Shown: in pieces, positions 33,873-43,436 of the stretch | Position numbering within the stretch: the stretch's first letter is position 1 | Layout of the letters: each line of letters starts with the position of its first letter | Made by a program: the position numbers and the translations under genes | The notes under the pieces: generated by a model | Database searches by the model: none | What the model was told of the DNA's origin: nothing | Seen by the model: only the letters and a program-made list of their open reading frames with translations | Origin: an uncultured Prevotella sp. | GTDB taxonomy: Bacteria; Bacteroidota; Bacteroidia; Bacteroidales; Bacteroidaceae | DNA: 54,319 nucleotides | Reading direction: 5' to 3' | NCBI GenBank assembly: GCA_900315765.1 | Contig: ONAK01000014.1 | Location: forward strand, 1-54,319

Positions 33873-35245
33873 TGTCGTATGCTTATTTTTCTGTTCTGGA
33901 TGTATATTCCTTTCTTGTTTGACTGCTGCACCTTACGGCCCTGCAGGTCGTAGATGGTGCCGTCGGTCTCGTTGGCAGTCTTGACAGCTGTGATACCGCT
34001 GGCCTCCAACTTCTGCGCAAAAGCTTCCTGGAGATAAGGGATGTGGGTGTTCACAAACGCCTTCAGGTCGCTGATGTAGCTGTCGTAATCGTTGTGATAG
34101 CTATGTTTCTCGAAACTGTATACCTGCTGGTTGATGGGCCACACCTTGAAATTCTCTGCCTGTGTCTGCCAGATGGCGCCACGCAGGCTGTCGATGGCCG
34201 TCAGGAGGTGCTGCTGCAGTCCTGCCTCCACCAGCTGGCTCAGTCGGTCGTTGCAGGCTTTGGCAAACCAGGGGTCTTTCCACAGGCGCTGCAGAATTTT
34301 TTCGAACGGGCGATTAGCCAGACCCAGATAGGCCTCCATCTGTCGGAGCAGACTCTTTTCTGAGCTGTTATCATACCCTAAATCGAGGTCCCATAGCGGT
34401 CCGAAGTGCATCTTCTGCTCATCGGCCTCCTTGTACATATATATGCTGAACAGGGCGTCGATGTTACCAGTAAGTTCAGCACCTACGTACCAATTAATAA
34501 AATCGGTCTCGTCGATGTAGGCACGATAGCCTTTCTCGGGGTCCTTGTAGTCATTGCTGGCCACAGCCTTCTCGAAGGCCTCCAGCCACTGTCCGATGGC
34601 GATGCGCTTATCAGCAGTGAGCAGCTCGTCGTCGGGGTTCTTGATGTTGTACATGATGCCGTAGCGGGTTGAGGTGATATAGGGATCCTCTTTCGAGTAC
34701 TCGTTGGCCACCTCGAGCAGCCAACCGTTGTCCTCATCTACCTCCACGCGTTTCTTGTGCACCTGCACCTGGTCGCTTATCTGGTAGGTACCGCGGTATT
34801 TGCCATTCAGATAAAGATCGATGAACTTGGCAGCCGGACAGAATTTCATGCCGATGAAACGTCCGAGTTGATAAGTCAGGGCATTGCGAATCATGGTCTT
34901 GTCGCCGTGATTGGCCAGCAAGGTCCAACTTTTGGCTTTCGCAAAGTCCTCACCTAACAGTGTTTGCTTTTTGTCGAACTTAACTCGGTAGGGTTTCTTG
35001 TCAGAATTCCACCACGAAGAGTTGCCTCGTCCTCTTATCTGTGTATTCTCGAGTCGGAGCGTGTTGTCGCCATCCACCATCGTGAAGGTACACATGATGT
35101 AATCCTCCTTACTGGTGATATTCTGACCGTTCTCCGTCTCGATGTACACCGTTGGTACGTCGGTGAGCTGTTTAAATTGCTGGGCCAGCACTGAGCTGGC
35201 CGCAGCAACAAACAATAAAGTTGAGAGTAATTTCTTTTGTATCAT
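33869..35245 (-). CDS. CotH kinase-like protein with T9SS-type C-terminus
   Basis: 458 aa from ATG at 35245, which starts a signal peptide (LLSTLLFVAAASSVLAQ) and shares its A with the GH16 stop (TGATG). CotH-type blocks: IRGRGNSSWW, KKPYRVKFDKK, LLANHGDKTMIRNALTYQL, FIDLYLNGKYRGTYQISDQV and GPLWDLDLGYDNS. CotH proteins are atypical protein kinases or extracellular structural proteins. The end DGTIYDLQGRKVQQSNKKGI resembles the type IX secretion sorting domain of Bacteroidota, so it may be secreted and surface-attached. Its place between GH16 and GH5 suggests a part in glucan use, but that is unproven. Confidence 0.85.
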   Translation of the reverse strand: MIQKKLLSTLLFVAAASSVLAQQFKQLTDVPTVYIETENGQNITSKEDYIMCTFTMVDGDNTLRLENTQIRGRGNSSWWNSDKKPYRVKFDKKQTLLGEDFAKAKSWTLLANHGDKTMIRNALTYQLGRFIGMKFCPAAKFIDLYLNGKYRGTYQISDQVQVHKKRVEVDEDNGWLLEVANEYSKEDPYITSTRYGIMYNIKNPDDELLTADKRIAIGQWLEAFEKAVASNDYKDPEKGYRAYIDETDFINWYVGAELTGNIDALFSIYMYKEADEQKMHFGPLWDLDLGYDNSSEKSLLRQMEAYLGLANRPFEKILQRLWKDPWFAKACNDRLSQLVEAGLQQHLLTAIDSLRGAIWQTQAENFKVWPINQQVYSFEKHSYHNDYDSYISDLKAFVNTHIPYLQEAFAQKLEASGITAVKTANETDGTIYDLQGRKVQQSNKKGIYIQNRKISIRQ

Positions 35246-36342
35246 CACTTCTTCTGGAATACGCGTACATAATCTACTTCCATGGTGCATGGCAGTGCGC
35301 TCTCGTCTACGCCCATAGCGCCTCCCCAGTCGCCACCCCAAGCAAGGTTGAAGATGATGTAGAATGGGTCGTCGTAGGGCCAGTCGTCGCGACCAAGACC
35401 GCGGTTGTCGTAGCTAAGCTGTACTTTTCCATCAACATAAGTTGTGATATTCTTAGCTGTCCAAAGAATAGCATAGGTATGGAACTCGCCCTCGGCACCA
35501 TCGCATTTCATCTCGTGGGTCACCTGGGTGTTGTTAGAGTGTACGTGTGCATTGGCATGCAGACTTGATGATACGTAGTTGGGGTGATAGCCCACCTCTT
35601 CCATGATATCAATCTCGCCATCAGCAGGCCACGACTTGAAGTTCACTGGCATCATCCAGAAGGCAGGCCATGTGCCCTTGCCCTTTGGCAGTTTGATGCT
35701 GGCCTCGATATAACCATAGGTCCAACCCTGCTTATCCTTTGCATACACACGACCCGAGTAGATCTTTCCGTTCTCCTTGCGAGCAGTGATGCGCAGAGTT
35801 CCGTTCTTAACCTCGGTAACCAGTGCTCCCTCGGGAGTCTTGTGGTTAACGTAGTTCTGCAGTTCGTGGTTCACCCAACCTGAGTTCTGCACTTCGTGCC
35901 TCCAGTCGTTAGCATTAAGCTCATTGCTCGAGCCATCAAACTCGTCCTGCCATACCAGTGAGTATCCGTCAGGTGCATTGTAGGCTGGCTGTGCAGCAGC
36001 AGCCTGAGTCACCGCGATGTTCTTTCGGGCAGTACCCGACATAATTACGACGTTACCTGTACGCTCTGTGGTATTAGGATTCTCGTCGATGGTCACAGCC
36101 ACCGCATTGTTTGCATACTGAGCCGTGGCTTTCACGAAGTCGCCATCGGTATAAACACCCCACTCTTTTCCAGTGGTGGTAACGTTAATCGTGTAGCTGC
36201 CTCCTTCGGCAGGTGCGCTGATAGTCTCCTGCGATACGGTGATCGTTGGAGTAGCGGGCTGTGGGTCATCGCTGCCCCCACCGCAGCCAGTAAAGACTGC
36301 GGTGAGCGCGAGCAATAGAGTGTTAAACATGTAACGTTTCAT
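35245..36342 (-). CDS. GH16 endo-beta-glucanase with BACON domain, lipoprotein
   Basis: 365 aa. Lipobox LTAVFTGCGGG (Cys near 20). Residues about 32-115 form a BACON domain (TVSQETISAPAEGGSYTINV; AVTIDENPNTTERTGNVVI), common in Bacteroidales surface enzymes. The GH16 domain (about 125-365) has YSLVWQDEFDGS and catalytic ADGEIDIMEEVGYHP with both glutamates. This is the laminarinase/lichenase-type GH16 and would make the first cuts in beta-1,3 or mixed-linkage glucan at the cell surface. 14 nt after the glycan-binding gene. Confidence 0.95.
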   Translation of the reverse strand: MKRYMFNTLLLALTAVFTGCGGGSDDPQPATPTITVSQETISAPAEGGSYTINVTTTGKEWGVYTDGDFVKATAQYANNAVAVTIDENPNTTERTGNVVIMSGTARKNIAVTQAAAAQPAYNAPDGYSLVWQDEFDGSSNELNANDWRHEVQNSGWVNHELQNYVNHKTPEGALVTEVKNGTLRITARKENGKIYSGRVYAKDKQGWTYGYIEASIKLPKGKGTWPAFWMMPVNFKSWPADGEIDIMEEVGYHPNYVSSSLHANAHVHSNNTQVTHEMKCDGAEGEFHTYAILWTAKNITTYVDGKVQLSYDNRGLGRDDWPYDDPFYIIFNLAWGGDWGGAMGVDESALPCTMEVDYVRVFQKK

Positions 36343-36356
36343 TAATTATTCAATTG

Positions 36357-38261
36357 TTATTTCTTGATGAGTGTGATATCTGTAACACGGAACTCAGCGC
36401 CAGCAGGTATGCCGCCTAAGTCAAAGATCAACTTAACTGCAGGGGCATCGGTGCCTTTTGCAAGTTGGGTGTCAGTGAATTTAAGAACCTGTGCCACACC
36501 AGCTTTCAACTGGATGTCATTCTTGTAGATGAGTGTATTATCGTCATCATCAGTCTGACAGAGTTTAATAGTTGCTCGTGTATCCTGATTACAGATGGCA
36601 ACACAAGAGAAGTCCACAAAATCTGTTCCACTTACAGACAAGTCTGTTGTGTTGAAAGCATTCTGTGCCTGCCACTCGCTGCCACCGACGCCATCACTAG
36701 CAACGATGGTGTAAATCTTAGCGCCATTACTCTTGTCTTCTACAGAGAAGTCAGGATTGGCAATCTGAGTCCATCCGTTATCAGCCCACCAGAATGACAT
36801 ATTAAACGATTGTGCTGCATCTACAGCTTTCCATGCGTTATTGGCAGCATTGTAGTCGAATGGAACTACGTTGGCGTCATTATGCTCTGCGAGGAATACG
36901 TTTCTGATTACGAACTCTGTTCCTTCTGGAGCACCAGCGAAGTCGGTAGCTATCTTGAAGTTTCCATCAAATCCAGCAACGTCTGAGAGGGCTATCACGT
37001 TGATACCTTTGTGCAATGGATACTGAGAAGCAGTCAAATAAACATCGTCATTGCCGTCCATTTGAGGTTTCATGGTTACCATGACATTATCTGCAGAAGA
37101 TTCGATGACAATAGAGAAATCATAGGTCTTGTCAGCACTCAATAATGGCGAATTCTCACCCTTATTGAAGTGTACCTGAGCCTGCCACTGAGATGAACCT
37201 GTTGCATTCATAGTAAATGCGAAGCCATCCTCGGACATCAAGCTGCCACTATGTGCAGGATCAGCAATCTGCGACCATCCATTATCAGCGAACCAGAAGC
37301 TTAACTCTGGCTGCCAACCTGCTAACAGATTCTCACCAGCGCTAAAGCCTGTGAATCCAAGCTCATTGCCAGCCTTGGCTGGAACCAAAACCATACGGTA
37401 TGAGTTTGCACCGTCCTGAGCCACCAGGTCAATCTCATTCTTAGCATAATAGTCTATGCGCCAAACAGAATTCTGCAGGAAAGACTCTGAAGGAACGAAA
37501 GGCAATGGCATATTCGACAGCTTCAAGTAAACATTATCGCCCTCAGTCTGGATAGCATATGAAGCACCTTCAACATCATCCTGATTTCTGTTGTCTGTTG
37601 CGCCAAAGCCTCCTACTTGCAATTTGCCGTCGGCACCTGCTGTATAATCTGCAGTACCATTGTATTTAAAGTTTCCTTCTGATGCTCCTGAATAGAAAAC
37701 TACACGGTCATCATAACATACAAGACCATCGACTTTGCCTTCGCCAGCTGTCCAGATGCTTGATCCGTCGCCATTGGCAGCACCATAACCTAGGTGATTC
37801 TCTATCTCAAAGCCCACTCCCCACATAGTTCCTTCGGTAGAGGCAAGGATTTTAGCGAGACCTTCGAGATCTCTCAGAGAGTTGTCGATATGTATGGTCT
37901 GTTCTACTACGCTCTGACTAAAACCATTGCGATTTCCAACACGGTAGATAACTTTCTTATCACCTGCCTGTACGAAAACACGTCTTACACTCTTCAAAGT
38001 AGACCAAATATCAGCTTTATCAGTATCACTCCAAGAATTAGCAGTAGGTGGTAAATTCCATACGTGATATGATCCCATTGCAGCATCAGGGGCTGTTGCA
38101 ACTAAAGTATTTGTTGCTTGATCAACATCAACAGAGATGTTGATACCATTTACAGAAGGTGTCTGTGTTTCGTCTGCGCCGTCGAACTTGTCGGGTGAGC
38201 AGGCGGTCATCAACGTGCCTGCTACCAGCGCACCCATTGTATATTTAAACAGATTCTTCAT
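36357..38261 (-). CDS. Surface glycan-binding lipoprotein with two tandem CBM-like domains
   Basis: 634 aa. Lipobox LVAGTLMTACSPDKFDG (Cys near 21), followed by acidic residues as in surface lipoproteins. An N-terminal region (about 25-140) is Ig-like. Two similar domains of about 160 residues begin LSFWFADNGWSQIADPAHSG (about 315) and MSFWWADNGWTQIANPDFSV (about 490). Both later contain SQWQAQVHF or SEWQAQNAF and end with EFVIRNVFLAEH or EFRVTDITLIKK. These fit jelly-roll carbohydrate-binding modules. It sits in the SusE/F-like position after SusD, so it should hold glucan at the surface. Sequence family is not named with certainty. Confidence 0.82.
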   Translation of the reverse strand: MKNLFKYTMGALVAGTLMTACSPDKFDGADETQTPSVNGINISVDVDQATNTLVATAPDAAMGSYHVWNLPPTANSWSDTDKADIWSTLKSVRRVFVQAGDKKVIYRVGNRNGFSQSVVEQTIHIDNSLRDLEGLAKILASTEGTMWGVGFEIENHLGYGAANGDGSSIWTAGEGKVDGLVCYDDRVVFYSGASEGNFKYNGTADYTAGADGKLQVGGFGATDNRNQDDVEGASYAIQTEGDNVYLKLSNMPLPFVPSESFLQNSVWRIDYYAKNEIDLVAQDGANSYRMVLVPAKAGNELGFTGFSAGENLLAGWQPELSFWFADNGWSQIADPAHSGSLMSEDGFAFTMNATGSSQWQAQVHFNKGENSPLLSADKTYDFSIVIESSADNVMVTMKPQMDGNDDVYLTASQYPLHKGINVIALSDVAGFDGNFKIATDFAGAPEGTEFVIRNVFLAEHNDANVVPFDYNAANNAWKAVDAAQSFNMSFWWADNGWTQIANPDFSVEDKSNGAKIYTIVASDGVGGSEWQAQNAFNTTDLSVSGTDFVDFSCVAICNQDTRATIKLCQTDDDDNTLIYKNDIQLKAGVAQVLKFTDTQLAKGTDAPAVKLIFDLGGIPAGAEFRVTDITLIKK

Positions 38262-38305
38262 AATCTTATAATTTTTGCATTTTTACATTATTGCATTTTT
38301 ACATT

Positions 38306-39838
38306 TTAGTAGTTGTTCTGCACCAGTGTTGGGTCAGCATCGAGCTCGCTCTGTGACAGAGGAATGTGCTTCTTGCTTGGTGTCCAGGTGTTAGTGCGAT
38401 AGCCGTATGTATCGGGCACAAGCTTCAGGCTGGCCTTCTCGGTAGCACCGCTGATACCCTCGGCACGAACCAGGTCGAAGTAACGCTTACCCTCACCGCA
38501 GAACTCCAGATGACGCTCGTTCAGGATGTCGTCGATTGATACGCCGTTCAGATCAGGCAGACCAGCGCGCTCGCGAACCTCGTTTACATAACCTGTAGCC
38601 TCAGCAACGTTTCCGCCAGTCTGCAGAATCAGCTCAGCAGCGTTAAGCAGAGTCTCGGCATAACGATAGATGCGCTTGTTATTGTTGTAGTTCAGGTTCT
38701 TTGATGTTGGGCAGTCCTGATTGTTAGCGCTCTGTGGACGATACTTACCGTGCCAGATGTGAGTGTCCTGATAACGCTCGGTGTATGTGTAGCCACGAAC
38801 GTCCCAGCAGGTTACATCGCGACGCTTATCGTTCTCGGCATACATGTTGTAGGTCTCCACACGCATAGGCAGGAAGCCCCAACCGTCGTTACCGCTGTCC
38901 CAGCCTTCGCCGCCACCCCAGCCGTTAGGCGAGCAGAGTGTTGGGAATACTGTACCACCAGCGTGCATTGATGTACCCCAGTCGCGCTGTGCGTTGTCGT
39001 CGTCGTAGGTAATCTCGAAGATGCTCTCAGAGCACATCTCGCCGCTCTCAGCAAACAGATCGGCAAAGTCTGGATTCAGACTGTAGTTGCTGTCGGCAAT
39101 AATCTGCTTCATGTAGTTCAGAGCAGTAGGATAACGAGCAGAATCGTTCTGATACATCACCATCTCAGCATAGAGCATGTAGGCCATAGCCTGGCTTACG
39201 CGGCCCTCGTTGGCAGCATCCCAGCGCATAGGCAGCACGTTAGAGGCGATGATATCCTCGAGCTCAGGCAGCAGGTTTGCATAAATCTCATCAGCAGTAA
39301 TCTGTGGGGCTGTGTAAGGCTCGGTCAGGTTCTCCAGATAGAAGGGAACATTGCCGTAGTAGTGCCACAGAATATTATAATAGTACACGCGAAGCAGACG
39401 AGCCTGCATCTCGTAAGATGTGCTGTTCTTAATTGTACCATTGCTCCATGAGCAGTACTTGATCACGTCGTTACAACGCTTGATACCGCTGTAGAAGTCG
39501 CCCCAAAGGGTACCTAGGGTGTTGTTGCCGTCGCCCTCAAAGTTGAAGAGCTTATGCCAGTGCTGGTTGTCGCTGATGCTTGAACCACCTACCCAGAAGT
39601 CGTCGCCCATAATCTCGGCGTCGCAAGTCAGGTCGTTGTAAGCTGTTCCGTCCCAGTCGGGCCAATGCAGCGGTGCGTAGGCCGATGTGCAAGCCTCACT
39701 CAGATGCTCGTCGGTCATGTAATACTCCTCCAGAGGCTCACCAGTAGGATTCTGCACCTCCAGGAAACTGTCCTTACAAGCAGTCAGCGAAACGGCTACT
39801 ACTCCTGCGAACAGTGTTTTATATATCTTCGTATTCAT
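38306..39838 (-). CDS. SusD-family surface lipoprotein
   Basis: 510 aa. Lipobox VAVSLTACKDSF (Cys near 20). SusD/RagB features: FLEVQNPTGEPLEEYY, helical TPR-like segments at about 55-230, AMAYMLYAEMVMYQND, and a C-terminal RYAETLLNAAELILQTGG with LNERHLEFCGEGKRYFDLVR. It forms the lid on the SusC channel and binds glycan. The gene follows SusC by 44 nt, the usual order. Confidence 0.95.
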   Translation of the reverse strand: MNTKIYKTLFAGVVAVSLTACKDSFLEVQNPTGEPLEEYYMTDEHLSEACTSAYAPLHWPDWDGTAYNDLTCDAEIMGDDFWVGGSSISDNQHWHKLFNFEGDGNNTLGTLWGDFYSGIKRCNDVIKYCSWSNGTIKNSTSYEMQARLLRVYYYNILWHYYGNVPFYLENLTEPYTAPQITADEIYANLLPELEDIIASNVLPMRWDAANEGRVSQAMAYMLYAEMVMYQNDSARYPTALNYMKQIIADSNYSLNPDFADLFAESGEMCSESIFEITYDDDNAQRDWGTSMHAGGTVFPTLCSPNGWGGGEGWDSGNDGWGFLPMRVETYNMYAENDKRRDVTCWDVRGYTYTERYQDTHIWHGKYRPQSANNQDCPTSKNLNYNNNKRIYRYAETLLNAAELILQTGGNVAEATGYVNEVRERAGLPDLNGVSIDDILNERHLEFCGEGKRYFDLVRAEGISGATEKASLKLVPDTYGYRTNTWTPSKKHIPLSQSELDADPTLVQNNY

Positions 39839-39882
39839 AATACTTCAATTCTTTAATTTTTAAATTTTTCAATTTTTACATT

Positions 39883-42800
39883 TTACAGCGAGAGGTTGAA
39901 ACCTACAGTAAAGATGCGAGCCTGTGGATAAACTCCGTAGTCAACACCCATAGATGTGCTGCTGGTACCGATTTCAGGATCGAATCCCCAGTACTTAGTC
40001 CAAGTGAAGAGGTTCTCAGCACGCACATACATGCGGAAGCGCTCTACGTTCACCTTCTTTGTCAGGTTGCGTGGCAATGTGTAACCCAGCGAGATGTTCT
40101 TCAAGCGCAGGTAAGTACCATCCTGTACGTAGATGTCGCTAACAACCCAGTTCTTAGAGTCGCCCAGCTTCAGCATAGGAATCTTGTTAGATGTGCCCTC
40201 GCCAGTCCAGCGCTGCAGCACCCAAGTTGGATAGTTACCCGATGCGATATCCTGACGCCATGTAGCATCGAAGATGTCGGCGCCGATAACACCCTGGAAG
40301 AATACGTTGAAGTCGAATCCCTTCCAGTCGGCATTCAGGTTGAAACCGTAAGTCCAGTCAGGAGTTGGCTTACCAATCTTAGTACGGTCGTCGCTGTTGA
40401 TAACGTTGTTGCCGTCTGTATCCACGAAGATCAGGTCGCCAGGAACCGATGATGTGCCGTACTTAGCGTTGTAGGCATTAGCCTCAGCCATGTTCTGCAG
40501 CACACCGGCTGTCTTGTAACCATAGAAGTATGGGAAAGGCTGTCCGTTCTCGGCACGTGTACCACCATCGCTGAACTGAGAGATACCATAGTTCAGGAAA
40601 CCAGTGTCGTTACCCAGATTCTTCAGCTTGTTCTTCAGATAAGAGGCGTTACCCTTCACTGCGAAGTGAGCGTCGCCGATGTTCCACTTGTAACCAAGCT
40701 CGAACTCGATACCGCTGTTCTCCATGTCACCTACGTTACCGATAGGCTTTGTCTCACCTACGTACGATGGGATAGGCATTGTCATCAGCATGCCGTTGGT
40801 TCTCTTTATATAGTAGTCGACAGTGAATGTCAGCTTGTTGTTCCAGAAACCGAAGTCCAGACCCAGGTCGGTCTGCTCTGATTCCTCCCACTTCAGGTTC
40901 TCGTTAGCCAGACCGTTAGCCTTTGAACCGTAGTTCATCACGCCCTGACGACCGAAGTAGTAGTTGCTGGTACCACCAGTAGTAGTAAGTACGGTGTAGC
41001 GGAAGTCACCGATGTTCTCGTTACCGTTCTTACCCCAGCTTGCACGGAACTTCAGGTTTGACAACCAGTCGCGTGTGCTCTCCATGAACTTCTCGTTCAT
41101 GATGTTCCAACCGATAGAGAATGATGGGAATACACCATACTTGTGGTTTGAACCGAAGCGGCTTGAACCGTCGCGACGGATAGTTCCCTGGAACATATAC
41201 TTCTCATCGTAGTTGTAGCTCAAACGAGCGAAGAGAGAAGCCAGACGGTGCTCAACGTATGGGCCACCCCAACCGCCTACCAGGCTCTTCACACCAGTGA
41301 TCTTACCGTCGGCATCAACAGTTGTCTCGATGTCGCCGCCAGTGGTGTAGTTGATGTATGGCTTGTTGATGTTAATCAGATTCCAGTGCGAAGCACCTAC
41401 GTTGTCGCCGTAGTACTTCAGTGCACTCTGGCCCAGCACAACACCGATGGTGTGCTTGCCGAAGGTCTTGTCGTAAGTCAGCGTGTTCTCAACCTGCCAC
41501 TGAGTGCTGTTAGCCTTCTCAGCCGATGCAGATGTGTGGTCGCTGTTGTTGTTACCGCTCAGGTAGTACTTAGTCAGTGTAGCACTCTCGCTACCCCAGA
41601 AGCTCTGCTCAGCGCTCCAAGAGAAGTGGTACTTCAGGTTGTCCCACAACTGCAGGTCGATGCTGAACTTAGGCATGAACTTGTGGCTCCAGCCCTTCGA
41701 TGGGTTGCGCTGCATCATGGCGATTGGGTTGTTCTGCTCCTGATAAGAACCTACATAGTTAGGAATAGTGTAAGGATTGCCGCTTGCATCGCGATACAGG
41801 TCGTATGCGCTGTAGCGGTCGATCATGTCCTGAGCCACTGCACCAGTAAGAGTTACAGGCAGTGTTGGAGCCAGATACAGAGCTGAACCCAATGGAGAAC
41901 CCCATGTAGAGTTAGCGTCGATACCTGTGCTATGTGTACGCATATAAGAAAGGTTAGCGCTGATGTCGAGTTTGTTCAGGAAAGAGCGCTCCTTTGAATC
42001 ATCAAAAATGTTGAACTGATTGTTCGAACGGATAGTCAGACGGTCGTAGTTACTCTGTCCATAGTTACCACCTACGATACCCTCCTGAGTGTAGTAACCC
42101 ATTGAGAGATAATAGTTTACCTTCTCTGTAGCACCACTTACCGATACGTCGTGCTGGCTCACAGGTGCATTGTCGTTAAACAGCAGCTCCTGCCAGTTTG
42201 TGCCAAAACCTGTAATCTTGTTGCCATTAGCGTCAACCAGGTTGTATGGGTCGGCATACAGAGGAGCCTGTCCACCGTTCACATACTTCTCGTTCTGCAG
42301 GATAGCGTAGTCGGTAGCACTTGTAACGTCGCGCTTTCTCCATGCGGTCTGCCATCCGTAGCTGAAGTTGTAGTTAATCTGAGCCTTACCAATCTTACCC
42401 TTCTTAGTAGTAACCAGGATAACACCGTTAGCAGCACGAGCACCGTAGATAGCACCTGATGCAGCATCCTTCAGTACCTCGATACTCTCGATATCGTTAG
42501 GGTTAACGCTCTCCAGACCGTACTGGTCGGCAGGCATACCGTCGATAATGTAGAGCGGGTTGGTATCATTAATAGTACCTGTACCGCGCACGCGAATCAT
42601 CGACTGAGCACCAGGCTGTCCTGAGGCCGATGTAACGTTTACACCAGCGGCCAGACCTTTCAGTGCATCATCAGCACGCAGACGAGTCTTACCCTCCAGA
42701 TCCTCGGCGCTAACCTTGGCGATAGAGGCTGTTACCACGCTCTTCTTCTGCACACCGTAACCGATAACCACAACGTCCTGCAGAGTCTGTGAGTCCTCTT

Positions 42801-43074
42801 TCAGAGTAACACGCATTCCACTTGTGGCTTTCAGTTCCTGAGTAACGTAGCCAATGTAACTAATCACGATGGGTGTACCCTCCTTCACCTTGATAGTAAA
42901 CTTACCATCAAAGTCGGTAATGGTTCCGTTCTGAGGATTACCCTTCTCAACGATCGAGGCGCCGATCACGGCATCGCCCTGGTCGTCAATCACAGTGCCC
43001 GAGATTCCCTGGGCCCAAGATGTCATTGTCACCATAAGTGCCAGCAACATCATCATAAACCTGCTTTTCTTCAT
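39883..43074 (-). CDS. SusC-family TonB-dependent glycan importer
   Basis: 1063 aa. Signal peptide (MMMLLALMVTMTSWAQG), then a carboxypeptidase-regulatory-like domain (ISGTVIDDQGDAVIGASIVE, about 24-105), TonB box/plug start VVVIGYGVQKKS (about 106), plug with GARAANGVILVTTKKG, then a beta-barrel of the SusC/RagA family ending YPQARIFTVGFNLSL. It imports oligosaccharides made by the surface GH16/GH5 enzymes, driven by TonB. First gene of the seven-gene operon; a TAATTTTG box lies about 63 nt upstream. No regulator for this locus is inside the window. Confidence 0.97.
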   Translation of the reverse strand: MKKSRFMMMLLALMVTMTSWAQGISGTVIDDQGDAVIGASIVEKGNPQNGTITDFDGKFTIKVKEGTPIVISYIGYVTQELKATSGMRVTLKEDSQTLQDVVVIGYGVQKKSVVTASIAKVSAEDLEGKTRLRADDALKGLAAGVNVTSASGQPGAQSMIRVRGTGTINDTNPLYIIDGMPADQYGLESVNPNDIESIEVLKDAASGAIYGARAANGVILVTTKKGKIGKAQINYNFSYGWQTAWRKRDVTSATDYAILQNEKYVNGGQAPLYADPYNLVDANGNKITGFGTNWQELLFNDNAPVSQHDVSVSGATEKVNYYLSMGYYTQEGIVGGNYGQSNYDRLTIRSNNQFNIFDDSKERSFLNKLDISANLSYMRTHSTGIDANSTWGSPLGSALYLAPTLPVTLTGAVAQDMIDRYSAYDLYRDASGNPYTIPNYVGSYQEQNNPIAMMQRNPSKGWSHKFMPKFSIDLQLWDNLKYHFSWSAEQSFWGSESATLTKYYLSGNNNSDHTSASAEKANSTQWQVENTLTYDKTFGKHTIGVVLGQSALKYYGDNVGASHWNLININKPYINYTTGGDIETTVDADGKITGVKSLVGGWGGPYVEHRLASLFARLSYNYDEKYMFQGTIRRDGSSRFGSNHKYGVFPSFSIGWNIMNEKFMESTRDWLSNLKFRASWGKNGNENIGDFRYTVLTTTGGTSNYYFGRQGVMNYGSKANGLANENLKWEESEQTDLGLDFGFWNNKLTFTVDYYIKRTNGMLMTMPIPSYVGETKPIGNVGDMENSGIEFELGYKWNIGDAHFAVKGNASYLKNKLKNLGNDTGFLNYGISQFSDGGTRAENGQPFPYFYGYKTAGVLQNMAEANAYNAKYGTSSVPGDLIFVDTDGNNVINSDDRTKIGKPTPDWTYGFNLNADWKGFDFNVFFQGVIGADIFDATWRQDIASGNYPTWVLQRWTGEGTSNKIPMLKLGDSKNWVVSDIYVQDGTYLRLKNISLGYTLPRNLTKKVNVERFRMYVRAENLFTWTKYWGFDPEIGTSSTSMGVDYGVYPQARIFTVGFNLSL

Positions 43075-43136
43075 ACTTTGGTTTTATTAAATGTTAATTA
43101 AAAGTTAGAATGTACCACTTAGGTTTTTTCCTGGCG

Positions 43137-43144
43137 CAAAATTA
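43137..43144 (-). promoter_or_regulatory. -7 promoter box of the beta-glucan locus
   Basis: CAAAATTA reads TAATTTTG on the minus strand, 63 nt before SusC. The rest of the gap 43145-43400 has A/T-rich DNA and one short inverted repeat GACTC-taaaaa-GAGTC (about 43341-43356); no gene seen. Confidence 0.55.
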
Positions 43145-43400
43145 ATAATAAAAATAACGCGTCTCGCGCCGCACAGACGGAAAAGTGGACCGTCTCACGG
43201 ACTATTTTTTCATAAACACCTTATATTCAACCACTTGCGTTTTTCATGTCTCATTAAAAGAGTGGACTAAATATAGAGGTGTATTTTATACATTTTGGTT
43301 AATTTTAGCTTATTTTTAAGTGTCTGAAAAACCCTTAAGAGACTCTAAAAAGAGTCATTAAGATAGGTGGATGCTCGGCACTAACTCGCGCCGAGGCACA

Positions 43401-43434
43401 AAAAAATAGCCACCTCTATGGTGGCTATTTTCTT
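43401..43434. terminator. Terminator of the pore-forming-toxin-like gene
   Basis: Stem AAATAGCCACC / GGTGGCTATTT with a 5-nt loop, flanked by an A run and TTTT, so it can work in both directions. It starts a few bases after the stop at 43437. Confidence 0.88.
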
Positions 43435-43436
43435 AT

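Noticed and set aside
43341-43356. GACTC-taaaaa-GAGTC inverted repeat as a terminator
   Set aside because: Only 5 bp of stem with no T run; the strong hairpin at 43401-43434 is the better terminator.
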